Below are positions 1-7,542 of a stretch of DNA of 64,000 nucleotides, piece by piece; position 1 is the first letter of the stretch, and the number at the start of each line of letters is the position of its first letter. The notes beneath the pieces are model-generated. The model was given only the letters and a program-made list of their open reading frames with translations, searched no databases and was not told where the DNA came from. The position numbers were made by a program, and so were the translations under genes. Source of the stretch: CAVQBJ01 sp963724405 (GTDB lineage: Bacteria > Actinomycetota > Thermoleophilia > Solirubrobacterales > Solirubrobacteraceae). Location of the stretch: NCBI GenBank assembly GCA_963724405.1, contig CAVRUQ010000006.1:354101-418100 (forward strand), in the 5' to 3' direction.

Positions 1-204
1 GGCGCTGCCGAACACCACCATCAGCCCATCGCCCAGGGTCTTGACCTCCCGGCCGCCGCTGCGTTCGAGGGCTCGTCGTAGCAGCCCGAAGTGCTCCGTG
101 CGCAGCTGCTCAGTCGCCGCCGGGCCGAGGCGGTCGGCCATCGCGGTTGAACCCACCAGATCGGTCATGACGACCGACATCGTCTGTATGGCCGCGGGGC
201 TCAT
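1..204 (-). CDS. Class III adenylate/guanylate cyclase domain protein (N-terminal part, runs off window)
   Basis: Reading from an ATG at 204, 68 codons stay open to the window edge. The protein begins MSPAAIQTMSVVMTDLVGST and continues with an EVKTLGDGLMVVF segment. The 'VVMTDLVGST' strand carrying the first metal-binding Asp and the 'KTLGDGLMVVF' hairpin carrying the second Asp are hallmarks of class III nucleotidyl cyclase domains, which make cAMP or cGMP from ATP or GTP. Many actinobacterial members are regulatory modules fused to ATPase or TPR regions, so substrate and output cannot be judged from this piece. The catalytic domain starts almost at residue 1, with no signal peptide. The 3' end is outside the window. 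Confidence 0.85.
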   Translation of the reverse strand, partial: MSPAAIQTMSVVMTDLVGSTAMADRLGPAATEQLRTEHFGLLRRALERSGGREVKTLGDGLMVVFGSA

Positions 205-913
205 GCACGAATCATCCGATCTTCGGGATGCTCACGCAACAGGATCGCACCGGCGTGCTCAGGATCAGCTCCGCACCACCCTCGGCCCATCCAGGCACGG
301 CAGCCGACCCGCACCGACACGCCTGTCTTACTAAACACGGCGAGAGCGGGACAGATTCGGCGTCGCGCTAGCGCTCAGGACGAGCAGCAGCCGCTTAGCT
401 TTAGCTTAGCTTAGGGTCGGTCGCGGAGAGCGCTGCTCGCGCTCGAGAATCCGGGAGTCAGCAACGGTCTGCCGGCGCGGCGGACGGCCGCCGCGCTCGC
501 CGTAGTCAATACCGCCCCGAGAGCAATGCAGGTCTCTCCCCCCTCGTCGGCGTAGCCCCCGTATTCGCCAATACCGCGCATCGATAGACCGCACGGCGGA
601 CCAGAGCGGACGATCCCTTTCGTCTTCCAGCGCAGCTCCGGCGCGCGACCACCCTGGCGACCAAGAACGCGTCCGTGGATACTCCCGCCTGCCGCCATCT
701 CGCCCGCAATGCCCCGGCGACTGGTTCGACGCCTTCGATCGGTCAGCTCGGAGGGCGCGACGGTCGCATCGCCCTACAGCGGCGCGAGGCTTTACGATCG
801 GTCGATACGTCCGGTCCAAGCCGTGTCGAAACGAGCGGCCGTTGTTCGACGTCTTAGCGAACTGCCCACTGCCGTGAGCAGCATGTCGAGCAACTCGAGG
901 ACAGGAGACGATC
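205..913. other. Gene-poor interval, about 700 bp
   Basis: No reading frame here has a convincing start, ribosome site or recognisable protein. A short TTAGCT-type direct repeat lies near 394-416. A minus-strand stretch at about 411-698 weakly resembles a decayed YCII/DGPF-type protein, but I do not call it. The interval separates the minus-strand cyclase from the plus-strand reductase and probably holds both promoters. Confidence 0.5.
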
Positions 914-1477
914 ATGCGCAAACTCGTGCTGTCGATGGGGATGTCCCTGGACGGACTCGTCGCTCGGTCCGGACGCTTCGGGGCCGGCGGCTGGGGGCTG
1001 CCGCCGGAGGATCCAGCGCTTAAGCAGCACAAGCTCGACTGGTTCGGGGACGTCGGACTTCATCTGATGGGGCGTAACACCTACGAGGAGATGGCGTCGT
1101 TCTGGCCGACGTCGGATGACCCTTATGCCTTGCCCATGAACACGATCCCCAAGGTCGTCTTCTCAAAGACGCTCGAGCGCGCGGACTGGGAAGGAACGCG
1201 GATCGCACGCGGCGAGCTGGCGAGCGAGATCGCCCAGCTCAAGCGCGAAGGCGAGAATGACATGATCGCGTGGGGCGGCGCCGCGTTCGCCCAGTCACTC
1301 TCGAACGCCGGCTTGGTGGACGAGTACCGGTTGATCATCCAGCCCGTGGCTCTCGGGGACGGCCTGCCGCTGTTCAGGGGCCTCGATGGACCGCTGGCGC
1401 TCGAGCTGATCGACGCGCGGACTTACGCGACCGGCGCGGCGCTTCACGTGTACGAGCCGGCCGGCCGCCGCACGTGA
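914..1477 (+). CDS. RibD C-terminal/dihydrofolate reductase-like family protein
   Basis: A protein of 187 residues. It opens MRKLVLSMGMSLDGLVA, the first strand and 'SLDG' turn typical of the RibD_C/DHFR-like fold. The 'GRNTYEEM' segment follows near residue 54, 'IAWGGAAFAQSL' (the nucleotide-binding Gly-Gly) near 118, and 'LVDEYRLIIQPVALGDG' near 134. Family members are NAD(P)H-dependent reductases of pterin- or flavin-precursor-like compounds, but most stand-alone actinobacterial paralogues have no known substrate. Start: ATG preceded by AGGAGA at good spacing. It is one of four related genes in the first 17 kb (others at 4946, 7211 and 16412). No operon partner is evident. Confidence 0.88.
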   Translation: MRKLVLSMGMSLDGLVARSGRFGAGGWGLPPEDPALKQHKLDWFGDVGLHLMGRNTYEEMASFWPTSDDPYALPMNTIPKVVFSKTLERADWEGTRIARGELASEIAQLKREGENDMIAWGGAAFAQSLSNAGLVDEYRLIIQPVALGDGLPLFRGLDGPLALELIDARTYATGAALHVYEPAGRRT

Positions 1478-1579
1478 CGGCCGTGCGAGGGAGAACTCGA
1501 GCCGCGCGCGGACGATCGCTCCATGAAATGGACCGCCTCGCGTTGCGCCATCGCTTCGGCGACCAGGCGTGCGTGGCGG

Positions 1580-1888
1580 TTAGCAGCCCATCGCGTCGCG
1601 CAGGGCCCGGCATGCCTGCGTCATGCGGCGCGCTGAGAGCTGCGTCACCTGACGGCGAAAGCTCGAGCGCGGGATCGTGTGGACATTGTCGAAGTTGACA
1701 ACGCAGTCGCTCGGCAGGCCATCCTGCTCAGCGGACAGGACCAACTCGCTCACGAGCCCGCGCCTGGTCCTGGTCAGCGCCGCCACTACGATGGACCCGA
1801 TCCTGTCCGCGACGGGATCGCGGGTGAGTACCAGCACCGGTCGATCTCCGCCGGGTGTGGCCGCGAACCAGATGTCACCCCGCTTCAT
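1580..1888 (-). CDS. MazF/PemK-family endoribonuclease toxin
   Basis: A protein of 102 residues starting MKRGDIWFAATPGGDRPVLV. The 'GDIW' strand, the 'RPVLVLTRDPV' segment (Arg-Pro-Val) and the later 'CVVNFDNVHTIPRSSF' are the standard PemK/MazF SH3-like barrel landmarks. Family members cut mRNA or tRNA at short sequences. The length matches the family (100-120). An upstream in-frame start would add 17 residues, but the internal ATG places the conserved first strand at residue 3. It overlaps the 3' end of the antitoxin gene by 14 bp, implying translational coupling and antitoxin-first expression. Confidence 0.9.
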   Translation of the reverse strand: MKRGDIWFAATPGGDRPVLVLTRDPVADRIGSIVVAALTRTRRGLVSELVLSAEQDGLPSDCVVNFDNVHTIPRSSFRRQVTQLSARRMTQACRALRDAMGC

Positions 1889-2126
1889 TGTTCCAGTCCG
1901 ACCAGTCCTCGGCTGGGCCCCAGTCGGCAATGGCCTCAAGCGACCGCTCGGTGTCGGTCGCTGGCTGTTGCTCCCATCGCTCCGCGTCGGCCTCGCTCTT
2001 CAGGACGACGAGATGGCGGTGCAGGGCGTCGCGCAGGATCTCCGAGCGGTCGACGCCGAGCGCATCGGCCCAGTGTTGGATCGCGGCCGCGTCTTCATCT
2101 GGCACGCGAAAGCTGAGCATTGTCAT
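1875..2126 (-). CDS. Ribbon-helix-helix (CopG-like) antitoxin
   Basis: A protein of 83 residues beginning MTMLSFRVPDEDAAAIQHWA. 'LSFRVPDE' is the DNA-binding beta strand of a ribbon-helix-helix fold. It is followed by helix A ('AAAIQHWADALG') and the turn/helix B ('DRSEILRDALHRHL'). The acidic, Trp-rich tail (EDWSDWNNEAG) is the likely toxin-binding region. It lies just upstream of and overlaps the MazF-type toxin. The ATG at 2126 is chosen because a TAGTCT box (2139-2134) sits exactly 7 nt upstream, as in leaderless mRNAs. An ATG at 2120 is the alternative. An inverted repeat surrounds this start (separate entry). Confidence 0.85.
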   Translation of the reverse strand: MTMLSFRVPDEDAAAIQHWADALGVDRSEILRDALHRHLVVLKSEADAERWEQQPATDTERSLEAIADWGPAEDWSDWNNEAG

Positions 2127-2150
2127 ACACGCCAGACTAGCACGTATGAC
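2122..2150. promoter_or_regulatory. Inverted repeat over the toxin-antitoxin promoter and start (candidate autoregulatory operator)
   Basis: GTCATAC at 2122-2128 and GTATGAC at 2144-2150 form a perfect 7-bp inverted repeat with a 15-bp spacer. The spacer contains the TAGTCT -10-like box of the antitoxin gene, and the left arm covers its ATG. Ribbon-helix-helix antitoxins usually repress their own promoter by binding such palindromes, so binding here would block both polymerase and leaderless initiation. The repeat is seen in sequence; the role is inferred. Confidence 0.6.
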
Positions 2151-2421
2151 GCCCCGGACGGACGACTCCTTCGACCGGCGGCAGGCCCGAAGCGGGACGA
2201 GCGCAATGGCGCGACAACGCACTGGCCCCGATCAGCCCGGCCGCGGGCACCGCGAACAGCACAGACGCAAACGTGCGACGCAGGAAGTGCGGCGTCAGGT
2301 GCTCGGGAAGGGCGGAGTAGCCGGTGCCCTCGAGCAGCACGTTTGCTTGGAGCACCGCACGATCAAGCACACGTTTCCGGACCGATCCAATTCGGAGACC
2401 GGCTGCCCAACTAACCATCAA
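2137..2421 (-). pseudogene. Tyrosine recombinase (integrase) C-terminal remnant
   Basis: The minus strand encodes 'VLLEGTGYSALPEHLTPHFL' followed by 'RRTFASVLFA'. 'LTPHxLRRTFASxL' is the HxLR catalytic block of phage-type tyrosine recombinases. Upstream residues (RKRVLDRAVLQAN) also fit actinobacterial integrases. Downstream the frame loses the expected 'G..VMxxLGH' and active-site Tyr segment, and nothing upstream completes the catalytic domain. It is a decayed piece lying directly upstream of the toxin-antitoxin pair, which fits a former mobile island. No start codon is assigned. Confidence 0.65.
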
Positions 2422-2692
2422 GCACGCCTACACACAAACACGGACGCCCTCCGGTCGTCGGCGCTGACGGCCTGGATGGCGCGGGGAGCGGGGCGCCCGG
2501 CGCCCGGACGAAGATGCCGGTGCCGCTACGGATGCACGGCGCGGGGCGCGATCGGGGTTTGACGGGCGTGCGTGGCATCTTGGGGCGTTGACGCAAGGGT
2601 GCGAACGTGGTCCCGGGCCGCCGCCGGTGGCGCCGACGGTTCGGGCCGGGGGGTCGATGTGACAGTTCGCGGCGGATCGGGCAACTAGAGGC

Positions 2693-3256
2693 ATGAGCAC
2701 TGCGGTAGCCACGGAGGTGAGCGTGCGGCAGAACCTGGGCGGCGACGCGCTTGCAGAGTTCGAGGAGATCTACCGCAGCAACGTCGGCGTGGTGGCGGCG
2801 TATTTCGCGCGCCGCTGCCGGGAGCCGCAAGAGGTAGCGGATCTGACCTCGGAGACGATCGTGAGGGCGGCGGGCTCGTTCGAGTCGTTTGATCCCCGCC
2901 GCGGCAGCGCTCGTGCGTGGCTGTTTGGGATCGCGGCTCATGTCTGGGCCGCCTATTGCGCGCGGGTGGTCAACAGCCGGGACGCCGCCGTTCGGCTTGC
3001 GGGCCACCGGGCGCTGGAGGTCACTGAGATCGATGAGTTGGCCGCCAAGATCGACGCGCAGCAGGAAGGCCGCGAGTTGCTGAAGCGCTGCGCTGTGCTG
3101 AGTGCGGACGAGCGAGCCGCGATCGAGTTCGTTGATCTCGCGGAGCTGACGCCCAAGGAGGCCGCAGTTGTGCTTGGCGTGCCCCGGGGCGTGTTGCGGA
3201 TGCGGCTCTCGCGGGCTCGGGCGAGATTGAGAAAGGAGTACGGCACTAATGACTGA
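2693..3256 (+). CDS. ECF-type RNA polymerase sigma factor
   Basis: A protein of 187 residues. Region 2 spans about residues 22-90 ('FEEIYRSNVGVVAAYFARRC', 'DLTSETIVRAAGSFESFDP', 'ARAWLFGIAAHVW'). Region 4 is at about 128-183 ('LSADERAAIEFVDLAELTPKE', 'VLGVPRGVLRMRLSRARARL'), a helix-turn-helix for -35 recognition. There is no region 1 or 3, so it is an ECF (group 4) factor. Its stop overlaps the start of the next gene (ATGACTGA, 8 bp), a common sigma/anti-sigma arrangement. The ATG at 2693 has only a weak AGG upstream. It probably controls its own operon; the target regulon is unknown. Confidence 0.92.
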   Translation: MSTAVATEVSVRQNLGGDALAEFEEIYRSNVGVVAAYFARRCREPQEVADLTSETIVRAAGSFESFDPRRGSARAWLFGIAAHVWAAYCARVVNSRDAAVRLAGHRALEVTEIDELAAKIDAQQEGRELLKRCAVLSADERAAIEFVDLAELTPKEAAVVLGVPRGVLRMRLSRARARLRKEYGTND

Positions 3257-3830
3257 GTTCGAAGACAACTTGTGGCTCGAGGTCGTGCGCGAGCACGGGC
3301 ACGAGCTGGCCCGGGCGAGGCGACCGGTCCGCAAGCACAGACTCGCGCCCCGCCGTCAGCTGCTCGCGGGTAGTACCGTCGGTCTGGCCGCAGCGGCGAC
3401 GGCGAGCGCATTGCTGTTCAGCGCGTCGACCAGCCCCCGCGCGTTCGCAGTCACCCGCAACCGGGACGGCACCGTCACCGTCAACCTGAGGCAGCCATCG
3501 GGGATCGCCGGCGCGAACGCAAAGCTTGCCGCGATGGGGGTGCGGGCGAAGATCGCGGTGGATACGAAGACCCCGCCGGAGCTTGTCTGCCCGGGCGGAA
3601 CGGCGCCGACGATCACGTTTGACCCAGCCAGCATCCCCAGCGGCGAGGAGGTGGTGATCACCCCTGGCCAACCGGGCGCCGGCAACGCCGCGGCGCTCAA
3701 GGGTGGCGACAACACCGGCGCCGACGGTACGGGTGGCGCCAACAACGTTGTGCGGCTGCAATCCGCTGGCGCCAACATCCGGACGCAATCGGGTGCCGAC
3801 AACCACGTAGCTCGGATGTATTGCCCGTGA
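3249..3830 (+). CDS. Probable membrane partner (anti-sigma-like) of the ECF sigma factor
   Basis: A protein of 193 residues. The N-terminal 33 residues are charged and cytoplasmic in character (MTEFEDNLWLEVVREHGHEL). One membrane segment follows at about 37-58 (LLAGSTVGLAAAATASALLF), then an extracytoplasmic part of about 130 residues ending in a Gly/Asn-rich stretch. No zinc anti-sigma HxxxCxxC motif is present. Position and 8-bp overlap with the sigma gene suggest it regulates or senses for that sigma, as in other ECF operons with non-canonical membrane proteins. The exterior region resembles no enzyme I know. The pairing is inferred from context. Confidence 0.75.
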   Translation: MTEFEDNLWLEVVREHGHELARARRPVRKHRLAPRRQLLAGSTVGLAAAATASALLFSASTSPRAFAVTRNRDGTVTVNLRQPSGIAGANAKLAAMGVRAKIAVDTKTPPELVCPGGTAPTITFDPASIPSGEEVVITPGQPGAGNAAALKGGDNTGADGTGGANNVVRLQSAGANIRTQSGADNHVARMYCP

Positions 3831-4346
3831 TTCGAATAGTGCCCGCGGACGTTCGGCCGCCGGGCGGCAGCAGCTTCGGGGACTCCCGCGGGCGGAACGC
3901 GATCGGCCGGGGGCCAAGGCAGGGCTGCACTCCACACTGCACGCGTCGTGCCCGTCGCGCTACAGGCGCAAGCTGATCCCGGCGAGCGCTCCATCCCCGT
4001 AGCAGCCGCGGGTTCCGCTTGGCGTCAGGGGAGCAAGCGAGCCGTCCGCCCCGCGACGGCCGATAGACCCGGCTTGGCGAACTGAGGGCCCCGGGCCGTG
4101 GTCGAGTTGCGCTGTCGGTTGATTTCGGTCGCTGCCGGCAACGGAGCGGGGCAAATGCTCTTGCGCGAAACCGCCAGTGCCGTGGATGTATCGACGGGCG
4201 GGCAGCCGTAGGCATAGGATCGCCATGCAAGCGACTGCGGCAGCTAGGCGGTTGGGCCGACGAGCCGCATCGCCGTCGTGGTCGTTCCGGTGCCGGTTGC
4301 GCCGGCTCGGTACGACATGGGTGTAACCGACGAAGGAGGTCCAGAC
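3831..4346. other. Gene-poor interval, about 510 bp
   Basis: I find no supported gene on either strand. Minus-strand open frames here have no family resemblance, ribosome site or codon-position pattern. The last 25 bp carry the strong Shine-Dalgarno of the next gene. Confidence 0.45.
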
Positions 4347-4646
4347 ATGCGGGTGCTCATGAAGGTCCAGATTCCGACCGAGGCTGGGAACGCTGCCATC
4401 AAGGACGGCAGCCTGCCGCAGATCGTCGGGAAGGCACTTGACGCCCTGAAGGCCGAAGCTGCCTACTTCACCTCAGAGGAAGGAATGCGGACCGCGCTGA
4501 TCTTCTTCGACATGGCCGATTCAAGTGGGATACCGCCGGCAGCCGAGCCCTTCTTTATGGGCCTTGACGCAAAAATTACGTTCGCGCCTGTGATGAACGC
4601 CGACGAGATGCGCGCCGGCGTCGGCAAGGCGATGGAAGCCATCTAG
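4347..4646 (+). CDS. Conserved hypothetical protein, small alpha/beta domain
   Basis: A protein of 99 residues from MRVLMKVQIPTEAGN. The ATG follows GAAGGAGG at ideal spacing, so this start is firm. The predicted pattern is strand, helix (AAIKDGSLPQIVGKALDALK), strand, helix, strand with 'TALIFFDMADSSGIPPAAEPFFMG', suggesting a ferredoxin-like or dimeric alpha-beta barrel fold. Such proteins occur widely in bacteria as DUF-class single-domain proteins without assigned chemistry. No signal peptide or membrane segment is present. It stands alone between two long gene-poor stretches. Confidence 0.8.
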   Translation: MRVLMKVQIPTEAGNAAIKDGSLPQIVGKALDALKAEAAYFTSEEGMRTALIFFDMADSSGIPPAAEPFFMGLDAKITFAPVMNADEMRAGVGKAMEAI

Positions 4647-4945
4647 ACGCTCAGGCTCGGCCACGGACGAACGCGGGTTCGCAAAGAGTTTGAGCCATCG
4701 GGCGAATGGTTCCTCGTCTCGGGCCGGCGTCTCGCGAGCGCTTCCGCGGCGCCCCGCTCGTGCCGCAGCGCGACCGGCGTCTGGTTCCGGCCGGCGTGAC
4801 CCCCTGGTCGCCGAAGGGGTTGCGGGTCGGCCGGTGGCGTCGCGGCGGAAGCGATCGTCATCCCGTGCGGGCCCTGCGTTTCGCGAGGAGCTGGTCGCTT
4901 GGATCTGTGGCCCGTCACATCTGCTTCTGCCGTGAGGAAAACGAG
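4647..4945. other. Intergenic interval, about 300 bp, no supported gene
   Basis: It lies between a plus-strand stop and a minus-strand stop, so it is a convergent 3' region. Open frames here lack any recognisable protein. No clear terminator hairpin with a U-tract was found. Confidence 0.4.
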
Positions 4946-5548
4946 TCAGCGGCCGATGCGGTAGCGAACGTGCGTCGCACGTGGGGAGTGGATCACGTCG
5001 ACGGGCTGGAGGCCGGGGTCTTGCACTCCGTCGAACAGGCGCTCGCCGGCGCCGAGCAGAACGGGAACGACGTCGAGCATAAGCTCGTCGATCACGCCGG
5101 CCGCGAACGCCTGCCGCACGGTAGAGGCGCCACCGGCGATGTCGACGCCGAGGTCGCCGGCCGCGGCCTGCGCGCGCTCAAAGGCGACATCGAAGCCTTC
5201 GGTGATGAAGTGGAACGTCGTCCCGCCCTCCATCGCGATCGGGTCGTGCGGGTGGTGGGTGAGAACGAACACAGGAGCGTGATAGGGCGGCTCGTCGCCC
5301 CACCACCCGCGCCAGTTCACGTCCCACGGGCCCCGAACCGGGCCGAACATGTTGCGGCCCATCACGTACGCTCCGCAGGGCGTCATGAGCTCGTCGCGCA
5401 CGCGGGCGTCGGCTTCGTGGAAGGGCTCGTCCAGGTGCCAGTGGTGGAGATCCAGGCCGCCGACGCCGAGCGGGTTGTCGCGGCTCTGATCGGGGCCGGC
5501 GACGAAGCCGTCGAGAGACATAGACATGTGGCATGTGGTTGGTGTCAT
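4946..5548 (-). CDS. RibD C-terminal/dihydrofolate reductase-like family protein
   Basis: A protein of 200 residues from MTPTTCHMSMSLDGFVAGPD. 'MSMSLDGFVAG' is the family's first strand and turn. The rest of the fold is present: 'GAYVMGRNMFGPV' near 60, 'PVFVLTHHPHDPIAMEGGTT' near 90, 'DIAGGASTVRQAFAAGVIDE' near 134 and 'DVVPVLLGAGERLF' near 157. This subtype, with 'FVLTHHPR/HDP', is shared with the broken copy at 7211-7534. A GTG 15 bases upstream is an alternative start. It is probably a cytoplasmic NAD(P)H reductase of unknown substrate. Confidence 0.87.
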   Translation of the reverse strand: MTPTTCHMSMSLDGFVAGPDQSRDNPLGVGGLDLHHWHLDEPFHEADARVRDELMTPCGAYVMGRNMFGPVRGPWDVNWRGWWGDEPPYHAPVFVLTHHPHDPIAMEGGTTFHFITEGFDVAFERAQAAAGDLGVDIAGGASTVRQAFAAGVIDELMLDVVPVLLGAGERLFDGVQDPGLQPVDVIHSPRATHVRYRIGR

Positions 5549-5638
5549 GTGAACCAAGACCACCGAATCGACGAGAAATCATCGGTGGGGAACGCCCTCG
5601 AAAGCTAGCGCTTGCCCGGGTCCGCGGCCGGCCGGTCA

Positions 5639-6079
5639 TCAGTCGATCTCTTCGGCAAGCCCGATGAGAAGTCCGTCGGGTCCGCGGATGTAGCAAAGCC
5701 GGTATGCGCCTTCGTACTGCACCACTTCGCTGCTGACAAGCTGAGCGCCTCTCCTGCTGAGCCGCGCGAGCGTCTCGTCGATGTCGTCCACAGCGGACAT
5801 GACCCGTAGGTAGCCGAGAGCGTTCACCGGGGCATTCCGGTGATCAGCGACCACCGGTGGCTCGAGAAAGCGCGAGAGCTCAAGCCGGCCGTGGCCGTCT
5901 GGCGTCCGCATCATGGCGCTCTCGACACGCTGGTCGCCCAGCCCGGTGACGCGCCCAGCCCACTCTCCTTCCACCATGGCTCGCCCTTCTAGCTCGAGGC
6001 CGAGCTCGCCAAAGAACTCGATCGTCCCGTCGAGGTCTTCCACGACGATGCCCATGTTGTCCATCCGCTTAACCGCCAT
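5639..6079 (-). CDS. VOC (glyoxalase/bleomycin-resistance) family protein
   Basis: A protein of 146 residues from MAVKRMDNMGIVVEDLDGTI. The ATG has GAGAGGAGG just upstream, which decides the start against an in-frame ATG 66 bases earlier. Two beta-alpha-beta-beta-beta modules are visible: 'NMGIVVEDLDGTIEFFGELG' (1-60) and 'LGYLRVMSAVDDIDETLARL' with 'YRLCYIRGPDGLLIGLAEEI' (80-146). 'RGPDGLLIGL.E' is the usual final metal-ligand strand. Members are metal-dependent isomerases, dioxygenases or drug-binding proteins; the substrate here is unknown. It is adjacent to a minus-strand reductase of the RibD family, but the 90-bp gap leaves co-transcription uncertain. Confidence 0.9.
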   Translation of the reverse strand: MAVKRMDNMGIVVEDLDGTIEFFGELGLELEGRAMVEGEWAGRVTGLGDQRVESAMMRTPDGHGRLELSRFLEPPVVADHRNAPVNALGYLRVMSAVDDIDETLARLSRRGAQLVSSEVVQYEGAYRLCYIRGPDGLLIGLAEEID

Positions 6080-6601
6080 GTTCCTCCTCTCGCACGTCGT
6101 CGAGTTGCGCGCCATGTCAACGAGACCGAGACTCCCGCGACACATCTTGGCTTGCTCAGGCTGCTCGCTGGCGGAGGTACCCCATCGTCACGCGATCAAC
6201 CGTCTGAACAGACGTGCTTTCGCGCGGCTCGGCCCTCGTTCGAGCGTCCTGCCTTGCGCGCCGAAAGCTGGCAGGACGTGGCGGTCGCCTACGCCCGAGA
6301 TGTCCCAGTGGCAGGCCGTAGCGTTCACGCAGCGCTCGGACCCAGATGCGCCCGGTCCGCCGTCCACGCGCTGGCCTCTGCGCCAATGCGCTCGCGGCCA
6401 GCGAGCAGATCTGCGTCGCTCGGAACGAGTCAACGCCGCGGGGGCGATCACAGGCCGCGCTGACACGAGACAATGAAGGCGCTCGTCGCGACAGGCGGCA
6501 CGCCACGGCAGAAAGGCGATCCTCTCGACCGACAGGTACGCGGATCTGGCCATCTGGCTGCTTCGTTCGAACGAGAATCCCTAGCGAAGGAAGGAATCCT
6601 G
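6080..6601. other. Gene-poor interval, about 520 bp
   Basis: No convincing coding sequence was found on either strand, although several frames stay open because of the high GC. It separates two divergently oriented genes and should contain both promoters. I could not fix a -35/-10 pair. Confidence 0.4.
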
Positions 6602-6997
6602 ATGTTGGAAAGCGCGCAATCTTCGGTCACCACCAAGTTCAGCAGCAGGTCCGTCGGAGAGACCGTCGAGCGACTGAAACGCTTCATCGCGGATCGGGGC
6701 TTTACGTTGTTCCGGGTCATTGATCACAGCGGCACGGCCGAAGGAGTTGGTGTGCAGATGCCCGATTCGAAACTCGTGATGTTTGGGAACCCGGCTAAGG
6801 GCGCCGCGGTGATGCTCGTGGCACCGCTCGCGGCGTTGGATCTTCCGCTCAAGGTCCTCGTCTGGGAGGACGGGAAGGGAGTGGTATCGGTGAGTTACAA
6901 CTCACCGGGATTCATGGCCGACCGGCTCCACATCGAGGGTGCCCTGCGGGCGCCCTTCGACGCAGTTGAGTCGATCGTTGAGGCAGTACTCGGCTAG
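6602..6997 (+). CDS. DUF302 family protein
   Basis: A protein of 131 residues from MLESAQSSVTTKFSSRSVGE. GAAGGAAGGA precedes the ATG; an in-frame ATG 129 bases upstream lacks such a site. The sequence follows the DUF302 pattern: 'SVGETVERLKRFIADRGFTLFRVIDHSG', 'KLVMFGNPAKG.AVMLVAPLAALDLPLKVLVWED' and 'GVVSVSYNSPGFMADR'. DUF302 proteins are small cytoplasmic alpha/beta proteins, often encoded near redox or stress genes, with no settled activity. It is complete at the usual length of about 130 residues. No operon is seen. Confidence 0.85.
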   Translation: MLESAQSSVTTKFSSRSVGETVERLKRFIADRGFTLFRVIDHSGTAEGVGVQMPDSKLVMFGNPAKGAAVMLVAPLAALDLPLKVLVWEDGKGVVSVSYNSPGFMADRLHIEGALRAPFDAVESIVEAVLG

Positions 6998-7210
6998 ACG
7001 CTGCCACCTGCTGGGCGCGATGACGACCGAACTCACGATGCTCGCATCACCGACGTCGAGCCCGGCAGGCAGCGCCCGCGCCCCGCACCTGCGAAGCAGC
7101 CGAGCGCCTTGCCGGACACGGATGACCACTATGCCGCCGAAGCGGTCGCCCGCGCACTTTGCCGGCCTCGGCTCCAGCGGACGCGGACTGGCGAGTGGCG
7201 CGAAGGCCCG

Positions 7211-7534
7211 TCAGCTGACCTCGTACTTGATGTGCGTGACCCCGGGCGCATCGACAGCTCGGATCTGCTTGAGCCTGAGGCTGTCGGATTCGAGTCCGGC
7301 GAAGAGTCGTTCGCCGTTCCCGAGGATCACCGGCGCGATTGAGACGTCGATCTCGTCCACCAGTCGCGCGGCTAGATACTGGTTGACCACCGACGCACCG
7401 CCCGCCAACCAGATGTCCTGGCCCTCAGCGGCCGCGCTGGCCTGCGCGAGCGCCGACTCGATCCGATCGCTGACGAAATGAAAGGTGGTGCCGCCCCTCA
7501 TCTCCAGCGGTTCGCGCGGGTGGTGGGTAAGCAC
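7211..7534 (-). pseudogene. RibD/DHFR-like reductase, N-terminally truncated fragment
   Basis: 107 codons beginning at a GTG, 'VLTHHPREPLEMRGGTTFHF', match the C-terminal half of the reductase at 4946 (FVLTHHPHDPIAMEGGTTFHFITEG). The match includes 'IWLAGGASVVNQYLAARLVDEID' and 'APVILGNGERLFAGL'. About 90 N-terminal residues, with the 'SLDG' and 'GRRMF' cofactor elements, are missing, and no upstream frame restores them. The break lies at about 7535, where a plus-strand P450 fragment begins. Without the N-terminal half the fold cannot be complete, so this is a pseudogene. Confidence 0.8.
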
Positions 7535-7542
7535 GATACGAG

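Noticed and set aside
393..416. TTAGCT direct repeats as an attachment or origin element
   Set aside because: Only about three imperfect short copies, with no associated replication or recombination gene beside them.
411..698. Minus-strand frame with a faint YCII/DGPF resemblance
   Set aside because: The similarity is only a few scattered residues and the frame lacks a ribosome site; a profile search would be needed.
3960..4226. Minus-strand 88-codon frame in the gap after the sigma-factor operon
   Set aside because: No family resemblance, no ribosome site, and composition like the other non-coding frames nearby.
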